Origin: Paraglaciecola polaris LMG 21857
GTDB lineage: Bacteria > Pseudomonadota > Gammaproteobacteria > Enterobacterales > Alteromonadaceae
NCBI RefSeq assembly: GCF_000315055.1
Contig: NZ_BAER01000053.1
Coordinates: 1 to 34,417, forward strand
DNA length: 34,417 nt
Reading direction: 5' to 3'
Shown: in pieces, positions 1-7,980 of the stretch
How positions within the stretch are numbered: position 1 is the stretch's first letter
How the letters are laid out: each line of letters opens with the position of its first letter
The notes under the pieces: generated by a model
Seen by the model: the letters and a program-made list of their open reading frames with translations, nothing else
Databases searched by the model: none
What the model was told of the DNA's origin: nothing
Program-made: the position numbers and the translations under genes

Positions 1-522
1 ATAGGCAACGCCTTTATCATTTCGTTGTGCGGCAAAAAAAGAAAGGTTAATTATTAAACCTTGATGCTCTATTAATAAAGGGACTGCAAGTCGACTTGCT
101 ATAAAGTGAGCTCTAATACCTGCTTGAAACATAGAATCCCAACGCGAGTTTGGCTGTGTCCAAAATTCATTCTCATTCCAAAATTCTGTGCCGTCCGTGT
201 AGTGTTCATATCCTCCCCAAACGTTATTCACTAGGATATCTAGTTTTTTCTCGTCTCGGACTATTGTGTCGAAGACAGATTCAACTTGAGCGTCATCAAC
301 GTGGTCACATTGAATAGCAATGCATTCCCCACCTAATTCTGATATCTCATTGGCTGTTTGATATATGGTGCCTGACAATCTAGATGCAGACTCTCCCTCA
401 TTTACAGTTCTACCCGTTATATAGACTTTAGCTCCAGCTTTCCCAAGAGATAAAGCAATACCTTTTCCTATGCCCCTGCTTGCGCCTGTGACCAGCGCGA
501 CTTTGTTTGATAATGGTTTCAT
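1..522 (-). CDS. SDR-family oxidoreductase (DHRS1-like), 3' part missing
   Basis: Short-chain dehydrogenase/reductase reading leftward off the window; 174 codons are visible from an ATG at 522. The N-terminal Rossmann signature TGASRGIG (about residues 12-19) and the NNVWGG segment near residue 100 identify an NAD(P)-binding SDR. A WTQPNSRWDSMFQAGIRAHF stretch is typical of the DHRS1-like subgroup. The last visible residues GVAY probably end at the catalytic Tyr of the YxxxK motif, so the Lys and the C-terminal third lie outside the window. Substrate unknown. The gene has no obvious link to the phenol genes and is transcribed in the same direction as the GNAT gene to its right. Confidence 0.85.
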   Translation of the reverse strand, partial: MKPLSNKVALVTGASRGIGKGIALSLGKAGAKVYITGRTVNEGESASRLSGTIYQTANEISELGGECIAIQCDHVDDAQVESVFDTIVRDEKKLDILVNNVWGGYEHYTDGTEFWNENEFWTQPNSRWDSMFQAGIRAHFIASRLAVPLLIEHQGLIINLSFFAAQRNDKGVAY

Positions 523-621
523 TTACGTATCGCCTTGATCATTTGAGGTTTTACAAAACTAAACTCGAGGTGTTTAAAGAATGGTGCGGCAGTGGTGTAT
601 GAATTTGTCTAATTCTTAGCA

Positions 622-1080
622 TTAAGTAGCGTATTTGTTAAGCGTTAATATTTCATCACCATCGTCATTATAAGTATTGGTCGGTTGCCAACCCACACGT
701 CGATAGAAACCATATGATCTGACGACTGGCGTTGCGGATGCGGCTAAGTACAATTCTTTATGCCCCATTGTAAATAGTTGTTTGCTCGCACTGGATAAAA
801 GCTCTTTCCCGATGCCAAACCTTTCATAACCAGATAGCACAGCAAGCACCAGTATTTCACCCGTAACTGATTCACCAAAGCAAAAACCGACAATGATATT
901 TTTATCTAGGGCTACAGAGCCAACAATTTCCGAATTTTCAATTAACGGGGACCATGAAACAGCGGTTACACCAATTGCTGCTAAATCGTTCTTGGTAAAC
1001 TGATTGTCACTCGTTAGTCCCCTTACTTCGATACATCGATCGATGTCTTGTTTTTTAGCTTGTCTAAATTCTATTTTCAT
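622..1080 (-). CDS. GNAT-family N-acetyltransferase
   Basis: A 152-residue single-domain GNAT protein that would transfer an acetyl group from acetyl-CoA to an unknown amine. The acetyl-CoA-binding motif A is visible in VLAVLSGYERFGIGKELLSS (ERFGIG = R/QxxGxG), preceded by the expected beta-strand with GFCFGE. The C-terminal YGFYRRVGW is the usual GNAT motif-B-like Tyr/Phe-rich segment. Length is normal for the family. It may be co-transcribed with the SDR gene 100 bp downstream, but nothing points to the acceptor substrate. Confidence 0.85.
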   Translation of the reverse strand: MKIEFRQAKKQDIDRCIEVRGLTSDNQFTKNDLAAIGVTAVSWSPLIENSEIVGSVALDKNIIVGFCFGESVTGEILVLAVLSGYERFGIGKELLSSASKQLFTMGHKELYLAASATPVVRSYGFYRRVGWQPTNTYNDDGDEILTLNKYAT

Positions 1081-1609
1081 ATAGTTGATTCTGAATCTTT
1101 GTATAACTTTACCCCAGCACAGATGTCCTTACCAAGAATATTTCACGTCTGTTGTTAGAACGTTTGCTAACTCAGTATACTAGCTGTAGCGAGTATCGTC
1201 ATTGACTGGCGGCTGATCTCATTTCCGCCGTTGAGTAATATTGGTTAAAGAGTAAAATTGCCTGATAGCTGACATAAGGCTCTGTTGATTTTCAGGGTTG
1301 TTTGTTGACCGGAAAGTGCTCAGTCTAGTTGCAATGACTTTCAAAACAAGCATAGGTATTAATCACGCGAACAAACATGAGATTCGTGTCGATTAAAAGC
1401 GCTAAAAGAGATCGGATGCAAATTATCATATCTTTTAAACTAAAATGGTCATTTGATGAAAGTATCAGGGAAACTCGCAAAATAATTCATTATATCCTTG
1501 GATGATGCATCTATTGCGTTAGCTTTTGTTTAACTTGAAATTTCCCCATCCAACCATAACGCACTGAAATACAGGTACACAAATAACATTGTTCTTTACC
1601 CCAATGGTC
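1081..1609. other. Gene-free intergenic stretch
   Basis: No coding region I can support on either strand. The stretch separates the leftward GNAT gene from the rightward aldolase cluster and should carry both promoters plus any activator site for the sigma54-like element at 1610-1625. I searched by eye for a TCAA/TTGA dyad like the one at 17153 and found none. Confidence 0.5.
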
Positions 1610-1625
1610 TGGCACAACTCGTGCA
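1610..1625 (+). promoter_or_regulatory. Sigma54-type -24/-12 promoter of aldolase cluster
   Basis: TGGCAC-AACTC-GTGCA fits the RpoN consensus TGGCAC-N5-TTGCW at every position except the first T of the -12 box; the GG and GC pairs are 12 bp apart as required. Transcription would start near 1637, giving a leader of about 75-80 nt before the aldolase gene. Confidence 0.6.
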
Positions 1626-1712
1626 TAGCTTCTAGCTTAAAGTCATTACAGCGGCTCGCCTGATGCTAATGTTAAGTAAAATTCAAAGAAACTGTTTTAA
1701 TCAAATTAAGGA

Positions 1713-2525
1713 ATGTCCGTGCCAGCACCTATCAATGATTTCAAATTAGCTATAAAGGGAAAGCAAGCACAAATAGGATTATGGCTTGGACTAGCAAACG
1801 CCTACACTGCTGAACTGCTTGCAGGTGCAAATTTTGACTGGCTTCTTATTGATGCTGAGCATTCTCCCAATGATTTAAGAAGCATCCTTGAACAACTGCA
1901 AGCAGTCGCTCCATACCCTGTTACTCCAATTGTTAGACCTCCATGGCCTGATTCAGTCAGAATAAAACAAATACTTGATTTAGGCGTGCAAACCATACTA
2001 GCACCTATGGTTGACACAGTTTCACAAGCACAGCAAGTAGTAGCCGCCACACGATATCCGCCAGAGGGGATACGTGGGGTAGGGAGCCCTCTTGCTCGCG
2101 CTTCCCAATTTAACAGGACAAAGGACTATTTGGAGACGGCGAATCAGGAAATTTGTGTTCTACTTCAAATCGAAACAATGACGGGTGTTAATAATTTAGA
2201 TGATATTTTACAAGTAGAAGGTGTAGACGGCATTTTTATTGGCCCAGCTGACTTAAGCGCATCTATGGGACACATAAAAAATCCTGGGCATCCAGAAGTA
2301 CAGCAGGTAATCGAAAATTGTATTGCTCGTATTGTTGCTTCTGGCAAAGCCGCAGGAATACTTACCGGTGATAAAGAGTTGGCAAAACATTACATTAAAT
2401 GCGGCGCAGTATTTGTAGGTGTGGGCACTGATACAGGCTTATTGCTAGAATCATCAGCAAGACTAGCCGAGGTTTTTAAACCGTCGTTAGTAAAACCAAA
2501 ATCCGAAGGGCTATCAATTTACTGA
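1713..2525 (+). CDS. HpcH/HpaI-family aldolase
   Basis: Class II pyruvate-type aldolase of the HpcH/HpaI family (4-hydroxy-2-oxoheptanedioate or 2-dehydro-3-deoxyglucarate aldolase type), which cleaves 4-hydroxy-2-oxoacids to pyruvate and an aldehyde with a divalent metal. [13 protein letters not shown] and [14 protein letters not shown] (catalytic His at residue 50), IVRPPW (Arg), [10 protein letters not shown] (metal Glu) and [10 protein letters not shown] (metal Asp) are all present. The length, 270 residues, is normal. The ATG at 1713 directly abuts the AAGGA ribosome site; GTG at 1719 (codon 3) has six-base spacing and may be the true start. It is first in a three-gene set with the reductase and dehydratase and lies behind a sigma54-like promoter. 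The natural substrate is not readable from sequence. Confidence 0.88.
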   Translation: MSVPAPINDFKLAIKGKQAQIGLWLGLANAYTAELLAGANFDWLLIDAEHSPNDLRSILEQLQAVAPYPVTPIVRPPWPDSVRIKQILDLGVQTILAPMVDTVSQAQQVVAATRYPPEGIRGVGSPLARASQFNRTKDYLETANQEICVLLQIETMTGVNNLDDILQVEGVDGIFIGPADLSASMGHIKNPGHPEVQQVIENCIARIVASGKAAGILTGDKELAKHYIKCGAVFVGVGTDTGLLLESSARLAEVFKPSLVKPKSEGLSIY

Positions 2526-2586
2526 AGAAAAATATAATCGGAATTCAAATGAAAGCAGCTCATTTAGTATGGATTGACTTAAGTAC

Positions 2587-3525
2587 ATGAACATTTTGAT
2601 AATAGGTTGTGGGGCGATTGGTGGATATTATGCGAGCCGGTTAATCCAATGCTGTAAGTCAGTAACTGTCACCGCTAGGGGACACCATTTAAAGGCAATT
2701 CAAAAAAGTGGACTTAAAGTTACACATGAAGGAAAAAAGAGCATTAGCGCAGTAACTGCTCTAGACCACGCAAGCTTAAAGACTCAGTATCGAAGTGATC
2801 AGTTTGATGTCGTCTTAATTTGTTTAAAAGTGAATCAACTCTCGTCTGTATTGATGGAGCTTAGGGAGTGGTTAGAGCCATCTACCTGTCCTATATTGTC
2901 ATTGCAAAATGGGGTTGATAGCGAAGCATTTTTAGCTAACGCTTTCGGTGCTAAAAGAATTTGGGGTGGCATGGCCATAAAAATTGGTGGTGAAGTTGTT
3001 AAACCGGGTGAAGTAGTTTCTACTGGCATTGCAAAAATCACCTACGGCCCATGGCCAAAACTCGACAAGCATCAATTGATGCCAACTAAGCTGACTATTT
3101 TTGCTAAATATCTAGCACTCGCTAATATTCCTTTTGAACTCACATCCGACATACAATCGGAATTGTGGAAGAAACTTGTCATTAATAACGGAGTCAATCC
3201 GTTGTCGGCAATTACCGGTTTAGATACGTTTGAGCTGACTCACAATCCATATTATGCGACTGTTGTACTTAGCGCGATGCAAGAAACTGCTGTTGCTGCT
3301 CTTAATGATGGCGTAATAATTAGCCAGCAAGATATAGAAAATTTATTTGAGCTTATAAAAAATTTCGCGCCAATCAAAACCTCTATGCTGATAGACAAAG
3401 AACAAGGTCGGCCAATTGAATTGGATGCAATTGTTGGTAGCGTGCTTGAAAGGTCAAAATTACAAGGTGTGTCGGCTCCTCAGAATCAACAGTTTTGGCA
3501 AAGCCTCACTGAATTTGCAAGGTAG
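2587..3525 (+). CDS. Ketopantoate reductase-family (PanE/ApbA) oxidoreductase
   Basis: 312-residue protein of the 2-dehydropantoate 2-reductase family. It opens with the NADP-binding motif GCGAIGGYYASRL (residues 7-19), has the CLKVNQ segment after the Rossmann fold, and the C-terminal-domain signature ELWKKLVINNGVNPLSAITG containing the catalytic Lys region. True PanE reduces ketopantoate for coenzyme A synthesis. Many relatives in catabolic clusters reduce other 2-oxoacids, and the position between an aldolase and a dehydratase favours such a specialised role (inference). It starts 61 bp after the aldolase stop and ends three bases before the next gene. Confidence 0.85.
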   Translation: MNILIIGCGAIGGYYASRLIQCCKSVTVTARGHHLKAIQKSGLKVTHEGKKSISAVTALDHASLKTQYRSDQFDVVLICLKVNQLSSVLMELREWLEPSTCPILSLQNGVDSEAFLANAFGAKRIWGGMAIKIGGEVVKPGEVVSTGIAKITYGPWPKLDKHQLMPTKLTIFAKYLALANIPFELTSDIQSELWKKLVINNGVNPLSAITGLDTFELTHNPYYATVVLSAMQETAVAALNDGVIISQQDIENLFELIKNFAPIKTSMLIDKEQGRPIELDAIVGSVLERSKLQGVSAPQNQQFWQSLTEFAR

Positions 3526-3528
3526 AAT

Positions 3529-4362
3529 ATGTTAAAAATTGTCACACTAGGTCCCGCTGGAACATTTTCAGAACTGGCTACACATAAATTTATCAAACAG
3601 CAATCTGAGTCTTGTAATATTTGTTTTCTACCTTCAATTAAAAGTGTATTGCATGAGATCGGTCTCTCAAGTGATATTGGCATTTTACCTATCGAGAACT
3701 TTTCTGAGGGTTTTATCGCGGTTGTTTTAGACGAGTTGGCAGCCTTAGACTTGAGTATAATTGACGAAATTCTTTTACCCATAAAGTTTTCATTTGTTGC
3801 AAATTCGGCGAGTATTAACGAAATAGAGCAGCTATTTGTACAGTTTGTTGCAAAAGGTCAATGTGTCGACTTTATTAGTGGTCTTGATAATGCCAATATC
3901 CAACTAACTGAAAGTAACATTGAGTCTTTACATGAATGTTTAGCTGGTAATGCTAAAGTGGGTGCAATTGTGCCTTCAGGCTCGTTTAATTCTGAACAGT
4001 TTGCACTGACTATTGACAGTGTAAATGACTACGAGAATAACCAAACGCGGTTCTTGGTTTTAAGTCGCAATAATAATCATCCCATCTCAAACGATGCCAA
4101 CAAAACGAGTATCATTGTACTAGACGATGACGATCATCCAGGTTTGTTAGGTGAAGTTCTTCAATCTTTTTCTGCACGGCAAATAAACCTAAGCTCTATT
4201 ATATCGCGACCCACACGGAAATCGTTCGGGAAATACCATTTCTTTATTGAACTAGAGGGTAGTCAAAACGATCCTTTGGTGGCTTCAGCTTTGCAAGAGA
4301 TAAGTCAACGAAATAAAGTTAAGGTGCTTGGTGCATATAAAAAGGCAACACTTCAAAGTTGA
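3529..4362 (+). CDS. pheA: Stand-alone prephenate dehydratase with ACT domain
   Basis: 277-residue protein with an N-terminal periplasmic-binding-like prephenate dehydratase domain and a C-terminal ACT domain, without a chorismate mutase. Motifs: GPAGTFSE (8-15), PIENFSEG (54-61, normally PIENSxxG), TRF (173-175, the catalytic Thr region) and the ACT pieces DDHPGLLGEVL and ISRPTRKSFGKYHFFIE (phenylalanine-binding ESRP replaced by ISRP). The family converts prephenate to phenylpyruvate with feedback by phenylalanine. The changed ENS and ESRP motifs and the catabolic neighbours make a non-housekeeping role possible. Its ACT-coding part (4146-4262) is repeated almost exactly at 9280-9396. Confidence 0.82.
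   Translation: MLKIVTLGPAGTFSELATHKFIKQQSESCNICFLPSIKSVLHEIGLSSDIGILPIENFSEGFIAVVLDELAALDLSIIDEILLPIKFSFVANSASINEIEQLFVQFVAKGQCVDFISGLDNANIQLTESNIESLHECLAGNAKVGAIVPSGSFNSEQFALTIDSVNDYENNQTRFLVLSRNNNHPISNDANKTSIIVLDDDDHPGLLGEVLQSFSARQINLSSIISRPTRKSFGKYHFFIELEGSQNDPLVASALQEISQRNKVKVLGAYKKATLQS
4146..4262 (+). repeat. 117-bp direct repeat, left copy
   Basis: Lies inside the ACT-domain part of the dehydratase gene. It matches 9280-9396 at 116 of 117 positions (G at 4179 versus T at 9313). Identity begins abruptly at GTTAG and drops to roughly two thirds after AGGGTAG, although the two regions stay homologous in the protein sense. Confidence 0.95.
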
Positions 4363-4383
4363 TTGTTATGCCACGAAAAATTG

Positions 4384-4596
4384 CTAACTTTCTGTATTAT
4401 TATTTTTTTTCGGATACAACCAAAATGAGAAGGTTTTGGTCATAAATGGCATCAAAAAATAGGTCATAGCAACGATAACAACCGCCGTAACAGCGAAGGT
4501 TCTAATAAGTAAAGGTAGGTCTGCAAGTAAAGGTCCAAATAGCCAAAAAATAAGCGTGACTGCAGGATAAAGTGCCAACCAACTAACTACCGTCAT
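4384..4596 (-). pseudogene. Truncated membrane tail of monooxygenase-domain protein
   Basis: The 70 codons from ATG 4596 match the C-terminal membrane part of the intact gene at 9518-10090: MTVVSWLALYPAV here against MTLISWLALYPAV there, and both share LMPFMTKTFSFWLYP. The soluble antibiotic-biosynthesis-monooxygenase domain is missing: homology stops just upstream of this Met, and the frame continuing to 4716 is Lys/Phe-rich sequence that opposes a merP remnant. DNA identity to the intact copy is only about 70% by eye. It may still encode a small two-helix membrane protein, but a remnant left by the duplication at this locus is likelier. Confidence 0.75.
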
Positions 4597-4701
4597 TTTA
4601 AATCGAGCATGGAGCGACTTTTTTAAAAAGAAAAAAAGAATGGAAAGTGTGTTGGCCGTCCTAGTTTTAAGAAAAAAGGAAAGTGTATTGATTCGTTTTA
4701 T

Positions 4702-4782
4702 GTCGGAGGTGATCAAGTTAAGGTCGAAGCAACCAGTAATGCCGGTTATCCATTAACCATCGTGAAAAAGGAAATACCATGA
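4702..4782 (+). pseudogene. merP: C-terminal remnant of MerP-like mercury-binding protein
   Basis: The + strand frame ending in TGA at 4780-4782 reads VKVEATSNAGYPLTIVKKE, which strongly resembles the C-terminus of MerP-type HMA proteins (ATxNAGYPSxVK). The GMTC metal-binding N-terminus is absent and the frame upstream becomes unrelated, so only the last 25 or so residues survive. Its stop overlaps the start of the next gene (ATGATG), as in a translationally coupled operon. The truncation lies close to the left boundary of the inserted segment. Confidence 0.6.
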
Positions 4783-5084
4783 TGCCAGAGGTGATTTTGC
4801 AGTCAGTGCTGACTTGTCCTGAATGTGGCCATAAAAAAACAGAATCCATGCCCACCGACGCGTGCCAGTGGTATTACGAGTGCGAACAGTGTCATACCTT
4901 GTTGAAACCCAAAGCGGGTGACTGTTGTGTGTATTGTTCTTATGGCTCCGTACCATGTCCGCCGATTCAACTTACAACCGAAAGTAAAGGCAAAGGTGGC
5001 TGCTGTGGTACTCAAACTTTATACGCATCTTGCCAGTTCACGATTACTATCTTGCACACGCCATCATCACCCCGCTACCCATGA
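4779..5084 (+). CDS. Small Cys-rich GDCC zinc-ribbon protein (mer-associated type)
   Basis: A 101-codon frame with an AAGGAAA ribosome site before ATG 4779. The first 75 residues hold two Cys pairs (TCPECGH and CEQCH) followed by GDCCVYCSYGSVPCPPIQ and GGCC. From memory, small proteins with this GDCC signature occur beside merT/merP in mercury-resistance operons, which fits the merP remnant just upstream. Family members normally end soon after the GGCC tail. The final 25 residues here, rich in Ser, Thr and Pro, look unrelated, so the original stop was probably lost through a frameshift or deletion. Likely metal-binding; biochemical function unknown. Confidence 0.65.
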   Translation: MMPEVILQSVLTCPECGHKKTESMPTDACQWYYECEQCHTLLKPKAGDCCVYCSYGSVPCPPIQLTTESKGKGGCCGTQTLYASCQFTITILHTPSSPRYP

Positions 5085-5406
5085 TACATCAAACTGCTTT
5101 TTCTGGAACCAGAAGCGGCGTTACAGCCAGATTCTGGAACCGGCCAAGCTATGGGGGCAAAGCCCGATAGTCAAAGCGGGTGTCTAGACCTACCTTGATC
5201 ACCTGAAAATAAGGTGAAATATGGGTCAAACTACAAAAGCGGTAAAAAACGCCCACTTAGGCCACTTGTCCCTTTGATATTATGATACTTTATAGGTTCC
5301 AATTCTTCGAAAAAATGACCTTTCTGATCACCGATTGGCCGTCAGCGCCAGTATAGGATCCAGATTAAACCAGCTGCTTGAGGCAGTCGACATCAGAGAG
5401 TGTTAA
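5085..5406. other. Gene-free stretch after mer remnant
   Basis: No gene I can recognise. Short frames occur, for instance one of about 36 codons ending near 5405, but none shows a family motif. The content looks like decayed sequence between the mer fragment and the LysR gene. Confidence 0.45.
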
Positions 5407-6315
5407 TCAATAATGATCCCAATAGGGTGGATCTCCAAAATAAGAACTAATAAAGTCGATAAAGGCACGAAGCTTTGGAGCAAGAAGTTTTCGATGCGGA
5501 TAGACTGCGTATAACCCCATAGTCTCAAGTTCAAAATCATTGAGCATGGTTTTGAGATTTCCCTGTTTTAGCGCTTCTCCGACGATAAATGTTGGTTGCA
5601 AAATATAGCCTTCACCAGCAATAGCGGCTGCCATTAACATCTCACCATTGTTTGCAGCCAATCCAGATTGATTGCTCTGCGAACTAGCGCGCAGCACTTT
5701 CATTAATGGATTTTCGGATGCAGAGTAATCCATGTAGCTGTAATGTAGAAAATGCGAATTATTCAATTCCTTTGGGTGGGTCGGAGCCCCGTATTTTTCA
5801 ATATACGAGGGAGCCGCGCAGAGTACTAATCTGACAGGCGCTATTTTTTTTGCAATCAAAGATGAACTTTTTAAGTGCCCAATCCTCAGTGTTACATCAA
5901 ATCCTTCTTCGATAACATCCACCTTGCGATCACTTAACTCCAGATTGACACCAACTTCCGGGTACTGTTTTTTGAAATCCCGTATTAGTGGCGCAAGGTG
6001 CAGTGTTGAAAAAGAGACTGGTGCACTAATATGTAAAAGCCCTTTGGCAGCCTTTTGGATCTCTCCAAAGTGGTTTTCCATATCATGAACACTATCCAGA
6101 ATATGTATTGCATGCTGTAAACACTGCTCTCCTTCCTGGGTCAAGTGAACACGCCGAGTTGTTCGATTAAACAATCTCACACCTAATTGCTCTTCAAACT
6201 GAGATACATACTTGCTCACCAGTTGATTTGAAGTCGCTAGTTTCTCAGCAGCTTTTGTAAAACTGCCCAGTTCTGCCACGGTGACAAACGCTTTCATTGT
6301 TTCTAAGCGGTCCAT
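5407..6315 (-). CDS. LysR-family transcriptional regulator
   Basis: 302 residues from the ATG at 6315 (MDRLETMKAFVTVAELGSF), the usual LysR start; an upstream in-frame Met adds eight atypical residues. The N-terminal winged HTH (AELGSFTKAAEKLATSNQLVSKYVSQFEEQLGVRLFNR, about residues 11-50) is followed by a LysR substrate-binding domain. It belongs to the large AaeR/DmlR-like group (LLHISAPVSFSTLHLAPLI). It is transcribed divergently from the DoxX / GST / LigB genes across a 150-bp gap, so it probably controls them. Inducer unknown; quinone or electrophile sensing would suit its targets (inference). Confidence 0.88.
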   Translation of the reverse strand: MDRLETMKAFVTVAELGSFTKAAEKLATSNQLVSKYVSQFEEQLGVRLFNRTTRRVHLTQEGEQCLQHAIHILDSVHDMENHFGEIQKAAKGLLHISAPVSFSTLHLAPLIRDFKKQYPEVGVNLELSDRKVDVIEEGFDVTLRIGHLKSSSLIAKKIAPVRLVLCAAPSYIEKYGAPTHPKELNNSHFLHYSYMDYSASENPLMKVLRASSQSNQSGLAANNGEMLMAAAIAGEGYILQPTFIVGEALKQGNLKTMLNDFELETMGLYAVYPHRKLLAPKLRAFIDFISSYFGDPPYWDHY

Positions 6316-6465
6316 AAATAAAGCCCATATTGTAAACATTATGTTTGTAATTATTCCATAAAAGCATTATTTATTCATCGTTATGTTGGTAGTAGTATAG
6401 ATATTAACCTGATTGAGGCAGTGTGCACGGTCAGTATTCATTTACGACTTAGGAGGAATTAAACG

Positions 6466-6957
6466 ATGAATAAGCAAACTTTACATAAGCTATTGAAATC
6501 AGATGCTGGCTTTGCGGCTTTAGCTTTAAGAGTACCTGTTGGGATTATCTTGGCCGCTCATGGCGCACAGAAATTGTTCGGCTGGTATGGCGGTTATGGT
6601 CTCGAAGGCAGCGGGCAATGGATGGCAAGTATCGGATTGGAGCCGGGGTATTTGATGGCCCTTTTGGCTGGCAGTGCAGAATTTTTTGGCGGCCTTGTCT
6701 TGGTTCTTGGTTTGCTAACCAGACCTGCTGCTGCAGTAAGCGCTTTTACTATGTTAGTGGCTATTTTTAGCGTCCACTTTGAGCATGGTCTTTTCTTGAC
6801 AAACAATGGTTATGAATACGCACTTGCATTGTTTGCTGCAACTGTAGCATTAACTATTCAAGGCGCTGGAAGCTATGCGGTTGATAATGCAATAGCAAAA
6901 AACGTCGTTGGTAGTGCTTCCGTTAATGAGTTATCGCACTTAAAACAAGTAGCTTAA
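6466..6957 (+). CDS. DoxX-family membrane protein
   Basis: 163-residue protein with about four membrane helices. Family features: ALRVPVGIILAAHGAQKLFGWYGGYG near the N-terminus (residues 20-45), then GYLMALLAGSAEFFGGLVLVLGLLTR and a final helix around LALFAATVALTIQG. DoxX/YphA proteins are inner-membrane proteins linked to redox and thiol stress. A strong TAGGAGGA site at about 6450 precedes the start. It is first in a rightward operon with a glutathionyl-hydroquinone reductase and a ring-cleavage dioxygenase. Confidence 0.88.
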   Translation: MNKQTLHKLLKSDAGFAALALRVPVGIILAAHGAQKLFGWYGGYGLEGSGQWMASIGLEPGYLMALLAGSAEFFGGLVLVLGLLTRPAAAVSAFTMLVAIFSVHFEHGLFLTNNGYEYALALFAATVALTIQGAGSYAVDNAIAKNVVGSASVNELSHLKQVA

Positions 6958-6973
6958 TGTTCAATAAGTAATG

Positions 6974-6994
6974 CCTTCCTTTACTGTAGGAAGG
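6974..6994 (+). other. Intercistronic hairpin
   Basis: CCTTCCT and AGGAAGG form a 7-bp stem with a 7-nt loop between the DoxX gene and the GST gene. No U-tract follows, so it is more likely an mRNA-stability element or weak attenuator than a full terminator. Confidence 0.4.
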
Positions 6995-7018
6995 TCATTT
7001 CTATGGAGGTATTTACCC

Positions 7019-7963
7019 ATGTTAGTGAATGGCGTTTGGCAAGAAAATTGGCAACCGGTTCAGAACAAAGATGAAAAAGGTCGCTTTATACGACAAACAT
7101 CGTCGTTTCGAAATTGGATTACACCAGATGGCTCGCCTGGTATCACTGGTGAAGGTGGTTTTAAAGCGGAAGCTGATCGATATCACTTATACGTAGCTTA
7201 CATTTGCCCTTGGGCAAGTCGCACCTTAATGGCGAGAGCATTAAAAGGCCTGGAAGATATTATTTCCGTTTCAGTGGTCAACCCGAAGTTGACGGATCAG
7301 GGATGGCAGTTTGGTGGCTTCAACGGCAGTGATAGTGATGATCTCAACGGAGCAACCTATTTGCATGAACTGTATACCCAAGTCACGCCAGAATTTACTG
7401 GTCGAGCAACCGTTCCTGTTTTATGGGATAAGAAAACACAAACCATTGTTAGCAATGAGTCGGCGGATATTGTTCGAATGTTTAATACAGCATTTGTCGA
7501 TATAAAAAGTATTGGTCCTGATTTAGTCCCCAAGGAGTTAGCGTCAGAGATCGATGCGACAAATGAATATATCTATTCCGATCTCAATAATGGTGTTTAT
7601 CAAGCCGGTTTTGCATCTACACAAGAAGCTTACGAAGAAGCCTTTGTAAAAGTATTTACTGCGCTCGATTCGTTGGAAGAAAGACTGGCAGATGGACGTG
7701 AATTTCTATTTGGTGATGTACTCACTGAGTCAGATATTCGTTTATTTGTGACCTTGATTCGATTTGATGTGGCTTACAACGGGCTGTTCAAGTGTAATCG
7801 AAACAGGATCAAAGATATGCCAAAACTCCAAGATTACATGCATCGTATTTTGGCGATAGAGGGTATTCAAGGTACGGTTAATATTGAGCACATTAAAGCA
7901 GGCTACTACTCGATAAAAGCGCTTAACCCCACTGGGATTGTTCCCGTTGGTCCTGAGCTTTAA
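7019..7963 (+). CDS. yqjG: Glutathionyl-hydroquinone reductase (Xi-class GST, YqjG-like)
   Basis: 314 residues from ATG 7019, preceded by GGAGG; the frame is open upstream to 6971 but those 16 residues run through the hairpin and are untypical. The Xi-class GST active site YICPWASR places the catalytic Cys at residue 63, the same number as in E. coli YqjG. The C-terminal helical domain contains the GREFLFGDVLTESDIRLFVTLIRFD segment of the family. It reduces glutathionyl-hydroquinones back to hydroquinones with GSH, so it would recycle quinone adducts formed during aromatic metabolism. It lies 17 bp before the dioxygenase gene in one operon. Confidence 0.92.
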   Translation: MLVNGVWQENWQPVQNKDEKGRFIRQTSSFRNWITPDGSPGITGEGGFKAEADRYHLYVAYICPWASRTLMARALKGLEDIISVSVVNPKLTDQGWQFGGFNGSDSDDLNGATYLHELYTQVTPEFTGRATVPVLWDKKTQTIVSNESADIVRMFNTAFVDIKSIGPDLVPKELASEIDATNEYIYSDLNNGVYQAGFASTQEAYEEAFVKVFTALDSLEERLADGREFLFGDVLTESDIRLFVTLIRFDVAYNGLFKCNRNRIKDMPKLQDYMHRILAIEGIQGTVNIEHIKAGYYSIKALNPTGIVPVGPEL

Positions 7964-7980
7964 AAATAGCTGGAGTTAAC

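Noticed and set aside
4597-4716. N-terminal extension of the truncated membrane-tail frame on the - strand
   Set aside because: Lys/Phe/Leu-rich low-complexity reading with no match to the intact ABM gene; the + strand here leads into the merP remnant.
5085-5406. Transposase or merA remnant after the GDCC gene
   Set aside because: Short frames gave no motif I could defend for either.
6971-7018. Longer N-terminus for the hydroquinone reductase
   Set aside because: It runs through the 6974-6994 hairpin, while ATG 7019 has a GGAGG site and puts the catalytic Cys at 63 as in YqjG.
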